64,000 nucleotides of DNA, taken from positions 62,001 to 126,000 of the forward strand of contig NZ_FNJO01000009.1 in NCBI RefSeq assembly GCF_900104095.1, read 5' to 3'. The notes beneath the pieces were generated by a model. That model was not told the DNA's origin. It made no database searches and was given only the letters and a program-made list of their open reading frames with translations. This DNA is from Ralstonia sp. 25mfcol4.1 (lineage in GTDB: Bacteria; Pseudomonadota; Gammaproteobacteria; Burkholderiales; Burkholderiaceae). A program made the translations under genes and the position numbers. Shown here in pieces: positions 10,354-18,824 of the stretch (position 1 is the first letter of the stretch; each line of letters begins with the position of its first letter).

Positions 10354-11853
10354 ATGACCTTTTCCGCTGATCACCAGACCTCGCTGCGCCAGATTGCCGA
10401 TGCGCTGGCCGCCCGTTCCGTGTCCGCCGAGGAACTCGCCCGCGACTACCTGGCCCGCATCGACGCCGCCAGCAGCCTGAACGCCTTTGTCGACGTCAAC
10501 CCCGACCTGACGCTGGCCCAGGCCCGCGCCGCCGACGAGCGCCGCGCCAACGGCCAGGCCACGCCGCTGACCGGGGTGCCCATCGCCCACAAGGACGTCT
10601 TCGTGACGCGCGGCTGGAAGTCCACCGCCGGCTCGAAGATGCTGGCCAACTACGAAAGCCCGTTCGACGCCACCGTGGTGGAACGCCTGGGCGCGGCCGG
10701 CATGGTCACGCTGGGCAAGACCAACATGGACGAATTCGCGATGGGCTCGTCCAACGAGAATTCGTACCAGGGCCCCGTGCGCAACCCGTGGGACACCGGC
10801 CGCGTGCCGGGCGGCTCGTCGGGCGGCTCGGCTGCTGCCGTGGCCGCGGGCCTGGCGCCGGCCGCCACCGGCACCGACACCGGCGGCTCGATCCGCCAGC
10901 CGGCGTCGTTCTCGGGCATCACCGGCATCAAGCCGACGTATGGCCGTGTGTCGCGCTACGGCATGATCGCGTTCGCGTCGTCGCTGGACCAGGGCGGCCC
11001 GATGGCCCATACGGCCGAGGACTGCGCGATGCTGCTCAACGGCATGGCCGGCTTCGACCCGAAGGATTCCACCAGCCTGACCCCGGAACTGGGCGGCGTG
11101 GACGAGGACTTCACGCGCCTGCTGGGCCAGCCGCGCGCCGGCGCCACCGCCGACAAGCCGCTGGCCGGCCTGCGTATCGGCCTGCCGCGCGAGTATTTCG
11201 GCAAGGGCCTGTCCGCCGATGTGGAAAAGACCGTGCGCGCCGCGCTGGCCGAGTATGAAAGGCTCGGCGCCACGCTGGTGGACGTGTCGCTGCCCAAGAC
11301 CGAGCTGTCGATCCCGGTGTACTACATCATCGCGCCGGCCGAGGCTTCGTCGAACCTGTCGCGCTTCGACGGCGTGCGCTACGGCCACCGCGCCGCCGAG
11401 TACCGCGACCTGCTCGACATGTACAAGAAGAGCCGCGCCGAAGGCTTCGGCCCGGAAGTGAAGCGCCGCATCATGGTGGGCACGTACGTGCTGTCGCACG
11501 GCTATTACGATGCGTACTACCTGCAGGCGCAGAAGATCCGCCGCATCATCGCCGACGATTTCCAGCGCGCGTTTGCCGAGTGCGACGTGATCATGGGCCC
11601 GGTGGCCCCGAGCGTGGCCTGGAAGCTGGGCGAGAAGACCGCCGACCCGGTGCAGATGTACCTGGCCGACATCTTCACGCTGTCCACCAGCCTGGCCGGC
11701 CTGCCCGGCATGAGCGTGCCGGCCGGCTTTGGCGACGGCAACATGCCCGTGGGCCTGCAGATCATCGGCAACTACTTCGACGAAGCGCGCCTGCTGCAGG
11801 TGGCCCATGCATTCCAGCAGGCCACCGACTGGCACCTGCGCCGCCCGGCCTGA
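10354..11853 (+). CDS. gatA: Asp-tRNA(Asn)/Glu-tRNA(Gln) amidotransferase subunit A
   Basis: Amidase-signature glutaminase that releases ammonia for GatB. The Ser-cisSer-Lys triad is visible as K80 (GVPIAHKD), S155 (PGGSSGGSA) and S179 ([13 protein letters not shown]). The length of 499 residues matches the family. It follows gatC. The third subunit, gatB, is displaced by about 1.7 kb by two unrelated genes on the same strand. Confidence 0.97.
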   Translation: MTFSADHQTSLRQIADALAARSVSAEELARDYLARIDAASSLNAFVDVNPDLTLAQARAADERRANGQATPLTGVPIAHKDVFVTRGWKSTAGSKMLANYESPFDATVVERLGAAGMVTLGKTNMDEFAMGSSNENSYQGPVRNPWDTGRVPGGSSGGSAAAVAAGLAPAATGTDTGGSIRQPASFSGITGIKPTYGRVSRYGMIAFASSLDQGGPMAHTAEDCAMLLNGMAGFDPKDSTSLTPELGGVDEDFTRLLGQPRAGATADKPLAGLRIGLPREYFGKGLSADVEKTVRAALAEYERLGATLVDVSLPKTELSIPVYYIIAPAEASSNLSRFDGVRYGHRAAEYRDLLDMYKKSRAEGFGPEVKRRIMVGTYVLSHGYYDAYYLQAQKIRRIIADDFQRAFAECDVIMGPVAPSVAWKLGEKTADPVQMYLADIFTLSTSLAGLPGMSVPAGFGDGNMPVGLQIIGNYFDEARLLQVAHAFQQATDWHLRRPA

Positions 11854-11896
11854 TCGCCGATTCGCTAACCGCCAACCGCCAACCGCCGACGCCATC

Positions 11897-12367
11897 ATGC
11901 GCATGCACGCCCTGCCCCGCATCCCGCTGAGACTGGCCGCCGCCCTGGCGGTGGCCGTGACGCTGGCCGGCTGCCAGATTCCGTTCGCTGGCCGCTCCAC
12001 GCCCATCGCGGCGCGCGACATCGACCTGGCCGGCAACTGCCAGCGCACCGAGGAAGACGGCTTCCGCGAGGACGCGCAACTGCGCGTGGCCGACAACACC
12101 GTGCAGCAGCTGCAGTGGAAGCTGTGGGTGGGCAAGCGTGGCTCGTGCAGCTTCAACCTGGCCGATTTCCGCCAGGTGCGCAAGACGCCGCACATCGAGC
12201 TGCGCGCCAACGACGGCAGCGCCTGCAAGCTGATGGTCTGGCAGGACCCGCGCCGCGTCACGCTGGCGCACGCAAGCTGCCAGTCGCACTGCACGCCCGG
12301 CATTTATGAAGAGGCGTGGCCCGTGATGTTCGAACCGGGCACCGGCGAATGCGCGCGCACGCGCTGA
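11897..12367 (+). CDS. Putative lipoprotein of unknown function
   Basis: A 156-residue protein with an N-terminal lipoprotein signal: basic start, hydrophobic core and lipobox LAG-C26 (VTLAGCQIP). The mature part carries further Cys residues (GNCQR, GSCSFN, GSACKL, ASCQSHC, GTGEC) that could form periplasmic disulfides. I take the ATG at 11897 as start because it gives a clean signal peptide 43 bp after the gatA stop; the second ATG at 11903 is also possible. I do not recognise the family. Expression is probably with gatA and the following gene (26 bp gap). Confidence 0.75.
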   Translation: MRMHALPRIPLRLAAALAVAVTLAGCQIPFAGRSTPIAARDIDLAGNCQRTEEDGFREDAQLRVADNTVQQLQWKLWVGKRGSCSFNLADFRQVRKTPHIELRANDGSACKLMVWQDPRRVTLAHASCQSHCTPGIYEEAWPVMFEPGTGECARTR

Positions 12368-12393
12368 GCCCCGGCTGAATTCGTCGATCGACC

Positions 12394-13482
12394 ATGCCTC
12401 GCCTGTTCCCGCCCACCTTGCCGCCGAAGGCCCCGCCGCTGGTTCCGACCACGGTGGGCCGCTGGCTGCGCGGGACGCTGGCTGGCGTGGCCGTGGTGAC
12501 GGCGCTGATGCCGACCGCACCGGCCCAGCCGGCGGTGTCGATGGCGCCGCTGTCGCCGCTGGCGCCCTTGACCGCCCCGGTCGCCCCGGCCAGCGCAGCC
12601 GCCGTGGCGGCGCCGGCCACCGCGACCGAGCCCGCCACCGCGCGGGTGCGGCTGCCCGCCGATCCGGGGTCGCCGGCACTGACCGCCTACTGGTTCATGC
12701 CGCGCGAGGGCACCGTGGCCCGCAGCCAGCCGTTGCCCGTGGTGGTGGCGCTGCACGGGTGCGGCGGCCTGGTCGACATGAAGGTGGCGGCCAGGCGCGC
12801 CGGTACGATCGAGGAAGTGATCGACCCGGCGGCCGGCCTGCAGGGCCGCTATCGCGAATACGCGCACTGGCTGACCGAGCGCGGCTACGCCGTGCTGATG
12901 CCGGACAGTTTCAGCCCCCGGGGCAAGGCACAAGGCCTCTGCACGGAATCGCTCGACGCCCGGTCCATCGACGACAAGACACGCCGTGCCGACGCCATCG
13001 CCGCACTGCGCTGGGTGGCAAGGCAGCCGGGCATCGACACGCGCCGCATCGTGCTGCTGGGCTGGTCCAACGGCGCGCAGGCGGTGCTGGCCACCATCGA
13101 CGCCAGCCGGCCCTGGCCCGCCGATGCGCCGAACGTGGACCGCGCCGTGGCGTTCTATCCGGGCTGCAAGCGCGCCGTGCAGCAGCACGATTTCCGGCTG
13201 CGCTCGCCGTTGCTGCTGATGATCGGCGGTGCGGACGACTGGACGCCCGCCACGCGCTGCGCGATGCTGCAGAACGCCGTGCAAAGCCGGCAGCCCAAGG
13301 CCCGCTTCCGCCTGGAAATCTATCCGGGCGCGTACCATGGCTTCGACGGCACGAGCGAGCTGCACGTGCGGCGCGACATCGCGGCCCGCAATGGCTCGGG
13401 GGTCACCGTCGGCGGCGACGCCGTGGCGCGCGTGGCCGCGCTGGCCCAACTCGATTCATGGCTGACGAGTTCCGATCCCTGA
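12394..13482 (+). CDS. Dienelactone-hydrolase-like alpha/beta hydrolase, exported
   Basis: A 362-residue protein with a hydrophobic N-terminal segment (about residues 24-40) and an Ala/Pro-rich linker to about residue 80, then an alpha/beta-hydrolase domain. The oxyanion region LHGCGG (121-125), nucleophile elbow GWSNG with S225, acid D281 or D282 in GGADDWTP and H315 in YHGFD form the expected triad. It resembles the dienelactone hydrolase family, though the nucleophile is Ser rather than the Cys of the classical enzyme; the substrate is unknown. It sits between gatA and gatB. Confidence 0.8.
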   Translation: MPRLFPPTLPPKAPPLVPTTVGRWLRGTLAGVAVVTALMPTAPAQPAVSMAPLSPLAPLTAPVAPASAAAVAAPATATEPATARVRLPADPGSPALTAYWFMPREGTVARSQPLPVVVALHGCGGLVDMKVAARRAGTIEEVIDPAAGLQGRYREYAHWLTERGYAVLMPDSFSPRGKAQGLCTESLDARSIDDKTRRADAIAALRWVARQPGIDTRRIVLLGWSNGAQAVLATIDASRPWPADAPNVDRAVAFYPGCKRAVQQHDFRLRSPLLLMIGGADDWTPATRCAMLQNAVQSRQPKARFRLEIYPGAYHGFDGTSELHVRRDIAARNGSGVTVGGDAVARVAALAQLDSWLTSSDP

Positions 13483-13560
13483 CGACACAGACGGCGCAGG
13501 GCCTGGATTTCGGCAACCGAAGCAACATATACAGAAAGCACTCAGATTAGGAAAACCGCC

Positions 13561-15015
13561 ATGCAATGGGAAGTGGTGATCGGCCTGGAGACGCACGCAC
13601 AGCTCTCCACGGCCTCCAAGATTTTCTCCGGCGCCTCCACCGCGTTCGGTGCCGAGGCCAATACGCAGGCCTCCCCGGTGGACCTGGCGCTGCCGGGCGT
13701 GCTGCCCGTGCTGAACAAGGGTGCCGTCGAGCGCGCCATCCAGTTCGGCCTGTCGATCGACGCGAAGATCGCGCCGCGCAGCATCTTCGCGCGCAAGAAT
13801 TACTTCTACCCCGACCTGCCGAAGGGCTACCAGATCAGCCAGTACGAGATTCCGGTGGTGCAGGGCGGCCAGATCACGGTGCAGGTGGAAGGCAAGCAGG
13901 GCGTCTACGAGAAGACCATCAACCTGACGCGCGCCCACCTGGAAGAAGACGCCGGCAAGTCGCTGCACGAGGACTTCGCGGGCATGACCGGCATCGACCT
14001 GAACCGTGCCGGCACGCCGCTGCTGGAAATCGTGACCGAGCCCGACATGCGCAGTTCGGCCGAAGCCGTGGCCTATGCGAAGGCACTGCATTCGCTGGTG
14101 GTGTGGCTGGGCATCTGCGACGGCAACATGCAGGAAGGCAGCTTCCGCTGCGACGCCAACGTGTCCGTGCGCCCGGTGGGTCAGGAAAAATTCGGCACGC
14201 GCCGCGAGATCAAGAACCTGAACTCGTTCCGCTTCCTGCAGCAGGCCATCGACTACGAAGTGCAATGGCAGATTGCTGAAATCGAGGATGGCCGCGACAT
14301 CGTCCAGGCCACCGTGCTTTTCGACCCGGACACCGGCGAGACGCGCGCGATGCGTACCAAGGAAGACGCGCACGACTACCGCTACTTCCCCGATCCGGAC
14401 CTGATGCCGCTGGAAATCGACGCGGCCTGGATCGATCGCGTGAAGGCCGCGCTGCCCGAGCTGCCGGCCGCCATGCAGGCACGCTTTGTGTCGCAATACG
14501 GGCTGTCGGCCTACGATGCGAGCACCCTCACCGCGACCAAGGCCCTGGCCAGCTACTTCGAGGCCGTGGTCAAGGAAGTGGGTGCCGCGAGTGCCAAGCC
14601 GGCCGCCAACTGGCTGATGGGCGAGATCGCATCGCAACTGAACCGCGACGGCATCACCATCGACGCCGCGCCGGTGAGCCCCGCTCAACTGGCGAAACTG
14701 CTATCTCGCATTGTCGATGGCACGGTGTCGAACAACACGGCCAAGAAGGATGTGTTCCCGGCGATGTGGGCCGGCGAATCGGACGGCGACGCCGACGCGA
14801 TCATCGCGGCCAAGGGCCTGAAGCAGATGTCCGACACGGGCGAGCTGGAAAAGATCATCGACGATGTGCTGGCCGCCAACGCCAGGTCGGTCGAGGAATT
14901 CCGCGCCGGCAAGGAAAAGGCGTTCAACGCCCTGGTGGGCCAGGCCATGAAGGCCACCAAGGGCAAGGCCAACCCGGCCCAGGTCAATGAACTGCTGAAG
15001 AAGAAGCTGGGCTGA
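13561..15015 (+). CDS. gatB: Asp-tRNA(Asn)/Glu-tRNA(Gln) amidotransferase subunit B
   Basis: The 484-residue tRNA-binding and kinase/transamidase subunit of GatCAB. Family signatures are present: [13 protein letters not shown] at the start, [21 protein letters not shown], the E/D-rich ammonia-channel and catalytic segment ([43 protein letters not shown]) and the C-terminal YqeY-like tail domain ending [16 protein letters not shown]. The start is preceded by TTAGGAAAACCGCC. An intrinsic terminator follows 27 bp after the stop. Confidence 0.97.
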   Translation: MQWEVVIGLETHAQLSTASKIFSGASTAFGAEANTQASPVDLALPGVLPVLNKGAVERAIQFGLSIDAKIAPRSIFARKNYFYPDLPKGYQISQYEIPVVQGGQITVQVEGKQGVYEKTINLTRAHLEEDAGKSLHEDFAGMTGIDLNRAGTPLLEIVTEPDMRSSAEAVAYAKALHSLVVWLGICDGNMQEGSFRCDANVSVRPVGQEKFGTRREIKNLNSFRFLQQAIDYEVQWQIAEIEDGRDIVQATVLFDPDTGETRAMRTKEDAHDYRYFPDPDLMPLEIDAAWIDRVKAALPELPAAMQARFVSQYGLSAYDASTLTATKALASYFEAVVKEVGAASAKPAANWLMGEIASQLNRDGITIDAAPVSPAQLAKLLSRIVDGTVSNNTAKKDVFPAMWAGESDGDADAIIAAKGLKQMSDTGELEKIIDDVLAANARSVEEFRAGKEKAFNALVGQAMKATKGKANPAQVNELLKKKLG

Positions 15016-15041
15016 TCGCTGATCCGATCCTGTTCTAAAGA

Positions 15042-15075
15042 AACGGCCACGTCATAAGAACGTGGCCGTTTTTTT
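15042..15075. terminator. Intrinsic terminator after gatB, probably bidirectional
   Basis: An 11-bp perfect stem (AACGGCCACGT / ACGTGGCCGTT) with a 7-nt loop, followed on the plus strand by a run of seven T. On the minus strand the stem is followed by TTTCTTT, so it can also end transcription of the convergent YadA-like gene. Confidence 0.9.
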
Positions 15076-15100
15076 CGCCCCGATCAGCGGGCCGTATCGA

Positions 15101-17644
15101 TCATGCGGATTCCAGCGCGGCCAGGCGCGCCTGCAGGCGCTCCAGCAACGCGTCGCGCTCCGCCAGCATGGCGGTGAGCTGGCCGACGTTGACGGCATCG
15201 GTCGATGACGTCCCCGCTGCCACGTGGATGATCTGCCGCTGCAGGCTGGCGCTGCCGACCGACACCGACTTGGCGCGGTCGCAGTTGGACTTCGCGCCGA
15301 GCGCCACCCCGTTCGTCACCGAAGCCATGGCATTGGCGCCCACCACCACCGACGTGGAGCCCGAAGCCGTTGCCGATCCGCCAATCGCCACATTGTCGGC
15401 CTTCGACGCCGATGCCGCGGCGCCGATGACCACCGCGTTGTTGGCCGATACATACACGGCATTGCCCAGCGCAATCGACCCCTCGCCGCCCGCGCCTGTC
15501 TCGATGCGCGCGCTGCGGCCCATCACGATGCCGCTGCCGGTGCTGGCCATGGTGGCGCCATCGCCCAGGACGATGCTGCCGCCGCCCTTGGCCGTGGCCA
15601 GCGGGCCGATGGCGATGGCATTGCTGCCGCTGGCCGTTGCGCCCGCACCGGTGGATTTCACCTGCACGTACTTCAGGTCCGCATCGCCGGTGCTGATGCC
15701 GCCCACGGTCTGGGCAAGATCGGCGATGTCCTGCGCGTTCTTCGTCACCTTGGCGTTGGTCTGGAACAGCTGGCCGCCCGTCACTGCATCGGTGCTCAGC
15801 TGGGACAGGCTGGCCGCGCGCAGCCCTGTCACCAGCGTGTTGTCGAGCGTGGCACGGGCCTTCGAGTCGTCGTCGTAGGCCAGGAACGCGTTGCCGACGT
15901 TCCCCGACACGTTCACGTCCAGCCCGGCCGTGCGCAGCTGCCCGACCGTGACCGCATCACTGTCCGCCACGCCCGCTTCCACGTTGACGATGCGGCGCCG
16001 TGCGTCGGCTGCGCCCACCGACACGGTGTTCGGCCGGTCCGCCACGCTGCCCTGCCCCAGCGCCACGCTGTACGAGCCGGAGACACTGGCCCCTGCGCCC
16101 AGCGCCAGCCCTCCCGCCCCTGTCACCGCGGCGGCGTCGCCCACGGCCACCGCCCCGGTGCTCTTCGCCGAGGCATTCGGGCCGATGGCCAGCGCATTGG
16201 TGCCGCTGGCATCGGCATCCGAAGCGGTCGAGTCGACGTGGAAGTACTTCACCCCGGCGTCGCCGCCCGTGATGTCTTCTACCGCCGTATTGATCTGGCT
16301 CAGTGCGTCGAGCGCTTGGCCGAGCTGCTGGTTGGTGGCGAACAACTGCGCGCCTGTCACCGCATCCTGGCTGGCCTCGGTCAGTTCACCGGGCACCAGG
16401 CTCGTGACCAGCGTGTTGGCCAGCGTTACGCGGCCCAGCGTGGCGTCGTCATAGGCCACGAACGCGTTGGACACCTCGCCGGCCGCATTCAGGTTCAGCC
16501 CGGCGTCCTTGAGCTGGCCCACCGTGGCGGCGTCCGAATCGAGTTCGCCCTTCATGACATGCACGATGCGGCGCGGCTTGAGCAGCGTGCCGACCGATAC
16601 CGTGCCCTCGCGGAGCGCCACGCTGCCGTTCCCGATGGCCACGCTGTCCGCCGCCGATACACTGGCCTGGTGGCCGATCGCCACCGCCCCGGCGCCGCCC
16701 GCGTTGGCGCCGGTCCCCACCGCGAGCGCGGCCGTGCCGTCGCCATTGGCCTGCGTGTTGACACCGACCGCCACATCGCCAGCGCCAACCGCCACCGACC
16801 GGCTGCCGATGGCCTGCGCCCAGTCCGCGACGCTGGCGGCATTGCTGCCCAACGCCGTCGAATGTTGCCCGTTTGCCACCGCTTCCAGGCCGAGCGCCAG
16901 CCCACCGCTGCCGGATGCATCGGCCAGCGGCCCGACCGCGATGGCGTCGCTGCCGGTGGCCGCGCCGTCCGGCTTCGAACTGTTGGCGTGGAAATACTGG
17001 AGATCGGCCACGCTGCTGCCGCCGCCAAGTGCCGCGTAGAGCTGGCTGCCGTTGATGGCGTCGGTGCTGCTTTCCGACACCTCGCCGGGTGCAACGTTGA
17101 CAATGGTGCGCTTGAACTCGTCGGTGCCGACCGAGACCGTCCCATCTGCCTCGGCAACGCTTCCGTAGCCCAGCGCGACGCTAAGTTCTCCCATGGCCAT
17201 GCTGCTGGCCCCGAAGGCGATGGACTGAAGCGCGCTGGCGTTCGAACTTTCGCCAATCGCGAGCGCGCGATGGGCAGTGGCGCGCGTCCCCGCACCAAAG
17301 GCGATCGTGCTCTGGGCCGTGGACCGCGCGTCCCAGCCCATCGCCATCGCATCGTAACCGCCCGTTGCCTGCGCCGCGTTGCCGATGGCCAGGGCGTTCC
17401 TGCCCGATGCGATGCCGTTCGGGCCCACCGTAATCGCGTTGCCCCCCGTGGGAGAGCCATCGGTTCCATCCGTGTTCGCACGGAAATACGTGATACCCGC
17501 GGCGGCCTGCACGCCCCCTTCACCGCGCGCCTTATCGTGCGCCTCATCGCGCGCCTTATCGCGTGCCTCACCGCCAGCCTGAGCGCCCGCTTCGGGCGAA
17601 TCCGCGCCTTGCGCCAGCGCGGCTTCCTGTTGCTGCTGTGTCAT
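15101..17644 (-). CDS. Large YadA-head-like repeat protein without signal peptide or anchor
   Basis: An 847-residue protein made of serial YadA/Hia-type head repeats of about 14 residues (pattern ...AxAIGxxAxAxGxxS...) interrupted several times by neck modules (SVG...RRIVNV..G..DSDAVTVGQL). It ends with a short heptad-like helix (AERDALLERLQARLAALESA). Such repeats fold as trimeric left-handed beta-rolls. Unlike true trimeric autotransporters, it starts MTQQQQEAALAQG with no signal peptide and has no C-terminal beta-barrel anchor. I choose the ATG at 17642-17644 because GGGAG lies upstream and the paralogue at 25966-26955 starts MTQNVSQQ. A Lys/Asp/Ala-rich stretch lies near residues 25-45. 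Subcellular location and function are unknown. Confidence 0.85.
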   Translation of the reverse strand: MTQQQQEAALAQGADSPEAGAQAGGEARDKARDEAHDKARGEGGVQAAAGITYFRANTDGTDGSPTGGNAITVGPNGIASGRNALAIGNAAQATGGYDAMAMGWDARSTAQSTIAFGAGTRATAHRALAIGESSNASALQSIAFGASSMAMGELSVALGYGSVAEADGTVSVGTDEFKRTIVNVAPGEVSESSTDAINGSQLYAALGGGSSVADLQYFHANSSKPDGAATGSDAIAVGPLADASGSGGLALGLEAVANGQHSTALGSNAASVADWAQAIGSRSVAVGAGDVAVGVNTQANGDGTAALAVGTGANAGGAGAVAIGHQASVSAADSVAIGNGSVALREGTVSVGTLLKPRRIVHVMKGELDSDAATVGQLKDAGLNLNAAGEVSNAFVAYDDATLGRVTLANTLVTSLVPGELTEASQDAVTGAQLFATNQQLGQALDALSQINTAVEDITGGDAGVKYFHVDSTASDADASGTNALAIGPNASAKSTGAVAVGDAAAVTGAGGLALGAGASVSGSYSVALGQGSVADRPNTVSVGAADARRRIVNVEAGVADSDAVTVGQLRTAGLDVNVSGNVGNAFLAYDDDSKARATLDNTLVTGLRAASLSQLSTDAVTGGQLFQTNAKVTKNAQDIADLAQTVGGISTGDADLKYVQVKSTGAGATASGSNAIAIGPLATAKGGGSIVLGDGATMASTGSGIVMGRSARIETGAGGEGSIALGNAVYVSANNAVVIGAAASASKADNVAIGGSATASGSTSVVVGANAMASVTNGVALGAKSNCDRAKSVSVGSASLQRQIIHVAAGTSSTDAVNVGQLTAMLAERDALLERLQARLAALESA

Positions 17645-17840
17645 GTCGAACTCCCAATCGTTTGGCCTGGAGAAAGCCGCTCGGGTGCCGGTGTCCGGCA
17701 TCGGCACCGCCCACGGCCCAGCCCATCGTTGCCGATGGCCATGCACCGGACAATGGATTCGAATGACAGGAAGATGATCCATCGGGAATCCGCGCGGCGA
17801 GCGGTGCGCGTCGCCCGTCCGAAGCCGACAGGAGAACCGC

Positions 17841-18824
17841 CTAGGCGTCCCCGGCCACCGGCACCACGCTGACTTCCACCTCCACCGTATGCTCGCCGCC
17901 GCCGACGATCACGCCATGCAGCAGCGGCACGTCGCTGTAGTCGCGCGCGATGGCCAGGGTCACGTGGCGCGTGTCGGCCAGCACGTCGTTGGTGGGATCG
18001 AGGTCGATCCAGCCGTTGGCCGGACACCAGACGCCGGCCCACGCGTGCGAGGCATCCGCACCGAGCAGGCGCGGCTCGCCCGGCGGCGGATCGGTGCACA
18101 GGTAGCCGCTGACATAGCGCGCGGCCAGGCCGATCGAGCGCAGGCAGCCGATCATCACCTGCGCGAAGTCCTGGCACACGCCGCTGCGCAGCGCAAACGC
18201 CTCCAGCGCGGGCGTATGCACTTCGGTGGTCTCGCCGTGGTACTCGAAGTCGGCGTGGATGCGATGCATCAGGTCGATGGCGCCAGCCGCCACCGTCACA
18301 CCGGCAGTGAAGCTCTGCAGCGCGTAGTCGCGCAGGTCAGCGTGCAGCGCCACGTTCGGCGATGCGTAGACGAATTCCGTCTCGGGATGGAACGGCTGGC
18401 CGGCGTGGTAGCGCAGTTGCTGTGCCGCCTCTTCCCATGGCGTGCCCCGCGCCGCATCGAACCCGGCCCAGCGTGGCGTCAGCGTGACCGTGCTGCGGGT
18501 GGTCAGGCGCATCGTCTCGTGCGGCACATCGAGCATGAAATGCAGCACGTTGTTGCCGAACGCATCGGTACGCATGTGCTGGTGCGTTGGCGCCGGCTCC
18601 ACATCGGTCCGGTGTGCGCTCACGGCCTGCCACGGGTACGACGGCGGCGTCACCACGGCACGCTGCTGCGCATGTTCCACCGGCCAGACGTACTGGTAGG
18701 TGGTGACGTGGTGCACGTCGAGCGTGGTGGGCGGGGCCGGCGGCGTGACGGGCACGGGCCCGGGAGCCTGGGCCGGTTCGCGCGGCCCGGCCTCCGCCTG
18801 GGAACCGTCCGGCTGGCCGCTCAT
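17841..18824 (-). CDS. Transglutaminase-like protein with bacterial transglutaminase N-terminal domain
   Basis: A 327-residue cytosolic protein. The bacterial transglutaminase-like N-terminal beta domain (about residues 33-120, starting LDVHHVTTYQY) precedes a papain-like transglutaminase core with C217 (SGVCQDFAQV), H260 (ASHAWAGVW) and D276 (IDLDPTND). The ATG at 18822-18824 overlaps the stop of the upstream ATP-grasp/alpha-E gene in ATGA, so the two are translationally coupled. Transglutaminases in such operons are predicted peptidases or amide-bond exchange enzymes; the substrate is not known. Confidence 0.9.
   Translation of the reverse strand: MSGQPDGSQAEAGPREPAQAPGPVPVTPPAPPTTLDVHHVTTYQYVWPVEHAQQRAVVTPPSYPWQAVSAHRTDVEPAPTHQHMRTDAFGNNVLHFMLDVPHETMRLTTRSTVTLTPRWAGFDAARGTPWEEAAQQLRYHAGQPFHPETEFVYASPNVALHADLRDYALQSFTAGVTVAAGAIDLMHRIHADFEYHGETTEVHTPALEAFALRSGVCQDFAQVMIGCLRSIGLAARYVSGYLCTDPPPGEPRLLGADASHAWAGVWCPANGWIDLDPTNDVLADTRHVTLAIARDYSDVPLLHGVIVGGGEHTVEVEVSVVPVAGDA

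Noticed and set aside
15224-17872. Open frame of about 880 codons opposite the large YadA-like gene
   Set aside because: Shadow of the repetitive coding strand; the minus frame shows coherent beta-roll repeats and a ribosome binding site, the plus frame does not.
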